Assembly: GCA_029582155.1 (NCBI GenBank)
Contig: CM055908.1
Coordinates: 24,223,257-24,287,256, forward strand
DNA length: 64,000 nucleotides
Source of the DNA: Panopea generosa
Lineage: Eukaryota; Mollusca; Bivalvia; Adapedonta; Hiatellidae
Direction: 5' to 3'
In this document: one piece after another, positions 56,384 to 64,000 of the stretch
Numbering within the stretch: the first letter of the stretch is position 1
Layout of the letters: each line of letters begins with the position of its first letter
The notes under the pieces: model-generated
The model's database searches: none
What the model was told of the DNA's origin: nothing
The model's input: the letters and a program-made list of their open reading frames with translations, nothing else
Program-made: the position numbers and the translations under genes

Positions 56384-57064
56384 AGGTCAGTGACGGATTT
56401 GTTGGTTATGGAAGTCATGATCAGTGACAAGTATGGTGGTTATGGAAGCCATGATCAGTAACGGGTATGTTGGTTATTAAAGTCATGATCAGTGACGTGT
56501 ATGTAGGCTATGGAAGTCATGATCAGTGACGTGTATGTTGGTTATGGAAGCCATATTCAGTGACAAGTACGTTGGTTATGGAAGTCATAATCAGTGACGG
56601 GTATGTTGGTTATTAAAGTCATGATAATTGACGTGTATGTTGGTTATGGAAATCACGATCAGTGACGTGTATGTTGGTTATGGAAGCCATAATCAGTTAC
56701 GAGTACGTTGGTTATGGAAGTTATGATCAGTGACGTGTATGTTGGTTATGAAAGCCATTATCAGTGACGGGTATGTTAATGGTGGAAGTCATGATCAGTG
56801 ACGTGTATGGTGGTTATTGAAGTCATGATCAGTGGCATGTATGTTTGCTATGGAAGTCATGATCAGTGACGTGTATGGTGGTTATGGAAGCCATGGCCAG
56901 TGACGAATATGTTGGTTATGGAAGCCATGATTAATGACGTGTATGTTGGTTACGGAAGCCATGATCAGTGACGTGTATGTTGGTAATGGAAGCCATGATC
57001 ATTGACGGGTATGTTGATGGTGGAAGTCATGATCAGTGACGAGTATGTTGGTTATGGAAGTCAC
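56384..57064. repeat. 34-bp tandem array, 20 copies
   Basis: Unit: GTGACGTGTATGTTGGTTAT followed by GGAAGCCATGATCA. Variants include GGGTATG and GTCATGATCA. Some units are shortened. It ends exactly where the SINE at 57065 begins. Confidence 0.9.
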
Positions 57065-57175
57065 TGTACTGAGTGTTGTTTTATGAGAGGCATCCATCGG
57101 GTCAATCGGGGGATCGAACCCACAACCTCTGGCGTGAGCGGCCAACACTCTATCCATAACACTACCACCCCGCTT
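57065..57175 (-). repeat. tRNA-derived SINE
   Basis: On minus: AGCGGGGTGGTAGTGTTATG, GGCCGCTCACGCCAGAGGTT, GTGGGTTCGATCCCCCG. The last is a good B-box. It ends in AAAACAACACTCAGTA. Homologous to 1-110. It lies between two unrelated tandem arrays. Confidence 0.6.
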
Positions 57176-57176
57176 T

Positions 57177-57505
57177 TTGAATGTGTAATTTACGTACTAA
57201 ACGTGTGGTTCTCGTGTCATTGGTGCCTGTCTTGTGTATTTTAGGCACCAAACACGTGTTTATCATACATGTAGCACTTGTCTTATGTAATTAAAGTACA
57301 CAACTTGTGATTTTCATGGCGTTGATGATTTAATTGTTTAATTTAGGTACCAAACTCATGTGTAGTTTAGGTACTAAACGTGTGCTTATCATGCAGTTGG
57401 TGCTTGTCGTGTGTAATTTGAGTACCATACGCGTGGTTCTCATGCCGTTGGTGCTAGTTGTGTGTAATTAAGGTACCAAACGTGTGGTTCTCATGCTGTT
57501 TATGC
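57177..57505. repeat. 51-bp array, left part
   Basis: Unit: GTGTAATTTAGGTACCAAAC, GTGTGGTTCTCATGCCG, TTGGTGCTTGTCT. About six units precede the inserted element at 57510. Confidence 0.9.
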
Positions 57506-57509
57506 TTTA

Positions 57510-58210
57510 GGCGTAGTTCCACCATTGCAAAAAGGAAGTGCTTCCGTGGGGTAGTCACATAATGGCGGTTATAAATAATCCTCATTTCTTCTTCTTTAAA
57601 AATGCATTTTCCTTATTTTAATGCTCATTGTTTTTATTTGAATGGCATTATTGATGTATTTTGAACAATTTGATAGCATTGTCATGTTTGAATTGTGAAT
57701 TTAGAAGAAAAAAAATGATGCTTGGAAATTGGGGTATGATTGCAATATTTCGGAAGTCTACTTTCACTTTGTCACCAGTGTACACACTGAGCAGAAAAAA
57801 AATCACTGTTATGACACATAACCCCTACTTTTCTCATCATAATTTGATAGTGCAGAGGTTGACAAACAGTAAAATTTAGGTTTCACTTCTTTCATTTGGG
57901 ATTCTCTATGAATGACATGCCTTGAAACTTTTATTATTTACTATAGAATAAAGAACAAAAATCAATGGTGGGTTTACACCTATAAGAGAGACTTGAGTGA
58001 AATGGGGGTGATTTTCCAAAATGTTTATTGTAGGTAAAATAACCTCTTTTTTACACTCTCATAGTCTTAAATGACAAATTGGAGACATTTGCTTCATAAA
58101 AAAACAACATTTTGGCAAGTTTATGCCTCAATTGAAGCATTCAAACAAGCCTCCAAATTTTTATTATTTACTATAGAATAAAGAACAAAAATCAATGGTG
58201 GGTTTACACC
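57510..58210. mobile_element. 701-bp inverted-repeat element inserted in the 51-bp array
   Basis: It starts GGCGTAGTTCCACCATTG and ends CAATGGTGGGTTTACACC, an inverted pair. TTTA flanks both sides (57506-57509, 58211-58214). Sister repeat units read GTTTATGCTTTTA or GTTTATGATTTAATTG with one TTTA or TTA, so they act as empty sites and support a target duplication. Inside, the last 52 bp of the element also occur at 57929-57980, 230 bp upstream of the end. No transposase frame was found. Confidence 0.75.
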
Positions 58211-60150
58211 TTTAAATGTGTAATTCAGGTACCAGACACGTGCTTATCATGCGGGTAGCGCTTGTTTTATGTATTTACGGTACCAAACGTATGATTCTCA
58301 TGCCGATGGTGCTTTGTGTAATTAACGTACCAGGCGTGCGGTTCTCATGTCGTTGGTACCTGTCGTATATAGTTTAGGTACCAAACGCGTGCTTATCATG
58401 CATTTGGTGCTTGTCTAGTATAATGTAGATACAAAACGAGTGTTTCTCATACCATTGGTGCTTTCGTTTGTAATTTACGTTCTTAACGTGTGGTTCTCAT
58501 GCCGTTTATGATTTAATTGTGTACTTAAGGTACCAAACGTGTGCTTATCATGCAGTTGGTGCTTGTCTAGTGTAATTTGGGTACCACATGCGTGGTTCTC
58601 AAGCCGTTGGTGCTTTTCGTCTGTAATTTACGTACTAAACGTGTTATCCCATGCCGTTTATGTTTCAATTGTGTAATTTGGGTACCAAACGTTTGTTTTT
58701 CTTTCCGTTGCTAATTTTATTGTGTATTTTAGGTACCAAACACGTGCTTATCATGTAAGTAGCGCTTGTCTTATGTAATTAAGGTACAAAAAGTGTTATT
58801 CTTTTGGCCTTGATGCTTTGTGTTATTTAGGTATCAAACGTGTGCATATCATGCAGTTGGCGATTGCCTTGTGTAATTTAGGTACCAAATGTGTGGATCT
58901 GACGCCGTTGGTGCCTGTCTTGTCTATTTTAGGTACTAAACGTGTGCTTATCAATCAGTTGGTGTTTGTCTAGTGTAATTTAAGTACCAAAACGCGTGGT
59001 TCTCATGCCGTTGGTACTTGTCGTTTTTAATTTATCTACTTAATGTGTGTTTCTCATTCCGTTTATGCTTTTATCGTATAACAGGGACCAAACGTGTGCT
59101 TATCATGCAGTTTGTGCTTGTCTTATGTATTGTCGGTACCAAACGAGTGGTTCTCATTCCGTTGGTGATTTTATTGTGAAATTTAGGTACCAAATGTGTG
59201 GTTCTCAAGTAGTTGGTTCTTGTCTTGTGTTAGTTAAGTACCAAACACTTGCTTATCATGTAGGTAGCGGTTGTCTTATGTAAAAAAGGTACAAAACGAG
59301 ATTCTCATGTCATTGATGCATATGCATATCATACAGTAAGTGATTGTCTCGTGTAGTTTATGTACTAAACGTGTGGATCTCACGTTGTTGGTGCCTGTCT
59401 TTTAGGTATCAATCTGTGCTTATCATGCAGTTGGTGCTTGTCTAGTGTAATTTATATCAAACGCGTGGTTCGCATGCCTTTGGTGGTTGTCTTGTGTAAT
59501 TTACATACATAACGTGTGGTTCTCATGCCGCTTATGCGTTATTTGTGTAAGATAGGTACTAAACGTGTGCTTATCATGCAATTTGTGCTTGTGTAAGCAA
59601 CAAAACGAATGGTCTCTTCGAGTTTGTTGCTTGTCTTATGTAATGTAGGTACCAAAGCGGATGGTCTCATGGAGTTGGTGTAATTAAAATTCCAAACACG
59701 TGCCACGTGCTTATTATGCAGGTAACACTTGTGTTGTATTCTTGAAGTACCAAACCTGTGCTTATCATACACTTGGTTTTTGTCTTGTGTCATTTAAATA
59801 CCAAATGTGTAGTTATCATGTCGTTGGTGATTGTTGTGTGTAATTAAAGTATCAAAGTGGTGGTCATCATGTACTTTGTGCTTGTTTTGTGCAACTTATA
59901 TTCCAAATTTGTATCTATGTTGCAGGTAGCACTTGTCTTGTGTAATAAATATCTCAAACGGATGATTATCATGCAGGTACATGTATTCATTGTCTTCTGT
60001 AACTTAGGTACCAAACGTGTAGTTATCAAGCATGTGATACTTTGTCTTGTGTAATTAAGGTACCAAACGTGTGGTTACCATACATGTGTATATTTTTGTG
60101 ATTATCTTGTACGTAGCGTTTGTCTTTTGTATTTTAAGTGCCAAACGGGT
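58211..60150. repeat. 51-bp array, right part
   Basis: About 37 units. Two unit types, CTTATCATGCAGTTGGTG and GGTTCTCATGCCGTTGGTG, tend to alternate, giving an approximate double unit. Right-hand copies are more diverged. Open frames at 59047-59283 and 59539-59793 only echo the repeat. Confidence 0.9.
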
Positions 60151-60236
60151 TAACCGCACAAGTAGAATGTGTCACTTGATATAAATTAAATATCGAAGTT
60201 TTGTAAATAGGTTACCAACATTTTCCTGTAGCGCCT

Positions 60237-60400
60237 GATTTGTGGAGTGCTTGGTCCAACGGTAGAGCATTGGACCCATTGTGAAGTCGCGGGTTCGATA
60301 CCCCGCCACAGCTATGTGTAATGTCCTTGAGCAAGACCTTTTATCTGCATATGTTTAGATAAGTTTAAATAATGTTTTAAACGTGTGTTTTTTCACGGTG
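60237..60400 (+). repeat. tRNA-derived SINE head
   Basis: A-box region GCTTGGTCCAACGGTAGAGC, B-box GGGTTCGATACCCC, with TGTGG pairing to CCACA at the ends of the tRNA-like part, then TGTCCTTGAGCAAGACC as found in invertebrate SINEs. The anticodon arm does not form, so this is not a tRNA gene. Confidence 0.6.
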
Positions 60401-60836
60401 TTGATTAAGTAATAGACATTGGTACTGGTGTGTTTGTGTAGTAAGGTTTTGAACACAAAGGTGTATAGGGAACGAACATAAAAGGAGAAGTGAAAGTGAG
60501 GATAAAGTGACTTCGAACCCAGTAGTCGCAAGTTCTATCCCCTGCTCCTATACCTAAAATACTTATCAGTCATTCGGATGAGACTTTAAAACAAATCGAT
60601 ATCCCATGTATCGGTGCTTTCACCGTGCATATAAAATACTCGGGATCACTACAAAAAGGTATTCTGTATCCCTGCACTATCCTCTTAAACTCTAAAAATT
60701 ACAAATACTTTTCTGGAGGCGTCGCCCATAGAGAAAACGGTGACAACGATAAATAGAAAAATCATCAACAACATGATAACGTTATGGTATGTAAGAATAT
60801 TAGAACACCTAATGTTAGACGACAGAGAAAGAAAGA
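60401..60836. other. Unannotated stretch
   Basis: The segment ACTTCGAACCCAGTAGTCGC at about 60510 might be another decayed B-box. Nothing else recognised. Confidence 0.3.
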
Positions 60837-60856
60837 TAGGTGATTAAGAGAGAGAA

Positions 60857-60937
<81 letters not shown>

Positions 60938-60938
60938 C
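60837..60938. repeat. (GAGA)n(CAGA)n microsatellite
   Basis: A GA-rich run passing into ten CAGA units. The minus-strand open frame at 60765-60977 is a product of this repeat. Confidence 0.95.
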
Positions 60939-61550
60939 GAGAATGCGATGCTCATGTCTCATATATACACATTTCATTTATATCTAATTTTGGAATGAAT
61001 GAAGTCTAATTCTAGTAAGAGAATACTCAGCAACAAAATCGTTATAAAAGATATTTAAAATCATATAAGTACGAGACATTCAGATATTTTGTGTTTTGAA
61101 TTTAAACTCAAGTATGAAAATATATTAACGTCTGCATAAATATATACTATTAATATACACTTTTTGTTTAATATGCGCAGTTCGTGTGCATATTTATTAT
61201 ATTTATTCAAAAGATATTGTCAGAGTTTTATAATATTATGCGTAATACTAGCTGTCATTCTTTGTACAATGACACCTGTTTAGAGTGCATAACCTCTTTA
61301 GTGCAGTACATAAACACAAATCTAAGCAAGTTTTAATGAAAACGTTGGTATAATATATCACTGTACACACTATGTGTGTGTGGGTGGGTGGGTTATAAAT
61401 AGCTACTATTAAAGCGGAAGACCACCAGACTTCTAATTACTTGCCTAAACCAGTGAGGGGTGGAGGGCCTTCCCCTTCCCACAAACTCCTTGATACAGGT
61501 ACAAAAAGTAATAAAAGAGATTAAAAACGCTCAGGAAATGTGGAACATGA
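60939..61550. other. Unannotated AT-rich stretch
   Basis: Contains a GTGGGTGG run at about 61376-61393. No gene or element recognised. Confidence 0.35.
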
Positions 61551-61559
61551 GATATAGGG

Positions 61560-61891
<332 letters not shown>

Positions 61892-62068
61892 AAGAGGAGA
61901 GAATTTAAGAAACGTAGGAGGAGAGATATTATGACAAGAATAAAGTAAAAATAGAATGAAAGGGTGCATGGAAGGGAGTGATGAGGGGAGTTAGTGGCGG
62001 CAACCACTCCCTTAAGGTTAACAGATTGCTTATTGATTATTATAATATATATAACATGCTCTCCGTCT

Positions 62069-62340
62069 TCCGTGGCCTAGTGGTTAATGCATCCGCCTCG
62101 GAAGCGGGAGGTCGATGGTTCGAATCCCGCTGAAAGCACTGGGATTTTTCCGATGCGACCGGTTGCTTACCCAGTTGCTAGCTAGATTGAGGAGTACCGA
62201 ATGTCTAACCGCCTAACGCCTGGCAATGATACCTTTCGAGGAGTAACTGTACAGCATAAAGGTGTCTCATAAGCCCAGTGTGGCTGGCCCTTTCAATAGG
62301 GGTGACACTATAATAAACGACACTATAATAAACAAACACT
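62069..62340 (+). repeat. tRNA-Pro-like SINE with repeated tail
   Basis: CCGTGGCCTAGTGGTTAATG is an A-box region. CCGC, loop CTCGGAA and GCGG form a regular anticodon arm with anticodon CGG. GGTTCGAATCC is a B-box, but the T-stem does not pair, so I call a SINE. A body of about 180 bp follows, and the 3' end is GACACTATAATAAAC in two copies. Confidence 0.6.
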
Positions 62341-62489
62341 TTACACTTTACACGGGCGTATATCGCAAATCTAAATTAGGACAAAATATCTATAATAATA
62401 ATTATTGCTGTCATTTCAACTACACAATATCAGAGACCTATACAAACAGGTGCGAAAATAGCAGCTTGTTATCATAAGAAAATTATTAA

Positions 62490-62933
62490 GTCAAGGACTT
62501 GTATACAACCCCCCCCCCCCCCCCCTCCCACCCCCACCCTTCCCCCGCAACTGCATATTGCTTTAAATTTATGCTTATTTTTCTTAATTTAATCCGTTTA
62601 GAAAATATTGTCTTTACTTTTGATTTTGTAAGAACATAGCCCACCGATCGGTTATTATTTCAAGAATAACTTATGTATCTGTGTTGTATATATTCTTAAT
62701 TAAAGATGAAGCCTATTATGTAATTTACATAAATTATATGTTGTTCATCATGTTTTAATATTTATGTTATTCAATATTTAATATTTTTATTTTACTAAAG
62801 TTAATTACGCTGTTTTCTTTTATTTTTATATTTAAATAATCTAATGATAAGTTTACCATTCATGTTGTTAAATCAGCGATTTCATTAGTTATAACAATGC
62901 TCATGGAATTATATAAAGATACAAGTCCTTGAC
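62490..62933. mobile_element. Short element with 15-bp perfect inverted ends
   Basis: GTCAAGGACTTGTAT at 62490-62504 and its exact reverse complement ATACAAGTCCTTGAC at 62919-62933. 444 bp, no frame, with a poly-C run of about 16 at 62509-62525. No target duplication could be assigned. Confidence 0.55.
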
Positions 62934-64000
62934 AATACTGCATGAAATGGTTGTGGATATTCTTCGACGTTTTCTCGAAGAAAAATGCCCGTGAAAAAAA
63001 TGATTACTTCTCCGTAGGTACGACAGTTTCTATGAATATGTTAACATCACTCGATCAGGTAAAAGTTCAGCTTTCGATCGATGTATGTTTCACTAAAATA
63101 ACAGTTATTAATTTAGTAAAAATTGTGTTTAACGGTGACTCACTGTTGGTGATTGTCTTTCTCTTAAAGCGCCAAAACCACGTCTATTTTCTATTGCCAC
63201 CAAGTGTATGTTTTAAGAGTAAAATAACACTCCCAATGTGTTTTTTTTTTGCAGGTTCAACCTTTGTTTAAACGGAGACGCGCGATTTAAAATGATTAAT
63301 AACCTTTAAACAAATGTAATTATTCGATTCCAAACAGTAACAAATGCGTAATATTTTTCTGCGTGTGAATCTCATGACCCCCACGGCAGATCCACATGCG
63401 TGGACTATCGGAAGTGCGTGTGAATCTAACGTGACACCGGTCTTATATAGCTTTCGAGTACATTCAACGATTTCCTAAACCACACGAATAATGCACATGC
63501 ATTTAATCAGTATATTTTATGTTTGTACAGAAAATGAATATAAATGCAGACATACATATAGTCATACTACCGAGAGCTTAATAATTTTACGCTGATTTTT
63601 CTTTTCATTTAAATGATATTAGTATCACGGATTTTGAGAACTAAATATTTAATTAATTGAAAGTATTAACAATATGTTAAAATGATTCGCTTAAATGTTT
63701 GACAGTTTTCATTATTTCTTTCCTATTTAATCACATGCCGCGGGTTCATTCATCTGGACGTGTTACAATCAAATATACATATCAGCAGGGTTCTTTCATG
63801 ATCGGCGTACCGATAAGGAACCAGCTGACTCGCAGATATTTGAGTTGGCAAATATACTCCAACAGCTGCTGTGGCTGGTGATATGGGCTGGATGCCTTCC
63901 TATGTTAAACAATGGAAAACTGTTTGTAATAATAGACCATTCTTAATATTATCTCATGAATATGCATATCTACACCAGAACGAGGTTAGGAGCATGTCCT
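62934..64000. other. Right edge without recognised genes
   Basis: Open frames at 62942-63271 (109 codons, plus) and 63699-63881 (60 codons, plus) have no domain or splice support. The second (RVTIKYTYQQGSFMIGVPI) has a protein-like composition and could be an exon of a gene continuing beyond the window, but it ends in a stop. Not called. Confidence 0.35.

Noticed and set aside
60237..60310. Functional tRNA gene
   Set aside because: The ends and B-box are good, but no anticodon stem forms at the right place and SINE-type sequence follows directly.
62069..62140. Functional tRNA-Pro (CGG) gene
   Set aside because: The anticodon arm is regular, but the T-stem does not pair and the acceptor end is absent. 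A SINE body and repeated tail follow.
62942..63271. 109-codon plus-strand frame
   Set aside because: No recognisable domain, no upstream or downstream exon support. The length is not unusual for AT-rich intergenic DNA.

Overview
The window looks like nuclear DNA of a bivalve mollusc. It is AT-rich, its one convincing gene is split by GT-AG introns, and it carries tRNA-derived SINE pieces whose 3' parts I recognise as bivalve type (near 961-1140 and 27631-27875), two decayed LINE 3' ends and several small inverted-repeat elements. The species cannot be named from sequence alone. About half of the window is tandem repeat.

Layout. 1-3239: SINE remnants, microsatellites and a partly duplicated flank. 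3240-20462: a 17-kb array of 58-bp monomers in variant blocks, broken near its right edge by a mariner-like end. 20480-21805: a 40-bp array. 22481-38341: a ten-exon plus-strand gene for a predicted 1419-residue PARP14-like macrodomain protein, with three macrodomains (only the second has the full ligand motifs), no ADP-ribosyltransferase domain and KH/RRM-like ends. Its introns hold TTAA-flanked elements, a SINE, a 29-bp array and a 21-bp array. 38342-43630: small inverted-repeat elements, a GAGT microsatellite, a LINE remnant and a 40-bp array that may have grown from the LINE tail. 43708-46437 and 47440-47706: a 30-bp palindromic satellite, including an 862-bp duplication. 47707-56380: mostly featureless, with two copies of another inverted-repeat element and a second LINE 3' end. 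56384-60150: a 34-bp array, a SINE, then a 51-bp array interrupted by a 701-bp element whose target duplication can be read against neighbouring repeat units. 60151-64000: two more SINEs, GA/CAGA/CAGG microsatellites and one more short inverted-repeat element.

The most interesting object is inside the macrodomain gene. A 1.57-kb tandem duplication had one breakpoint inside exon 4 and the other inside the exon now numbered 7. Each extra unit therefore carries a new chimeric exon with the head of exon 7 fused in frame to the tail of exon 4. Two of these exons are intact. One has lost its acceptor, its donor and its reading frame. All have 1-1 phase, so gaining or skipping one keeps the frame. 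Summed over ten exons the coding length is 4260 nt, an exact multiple of three, and every junction phase agrees; this is the main support for the model.
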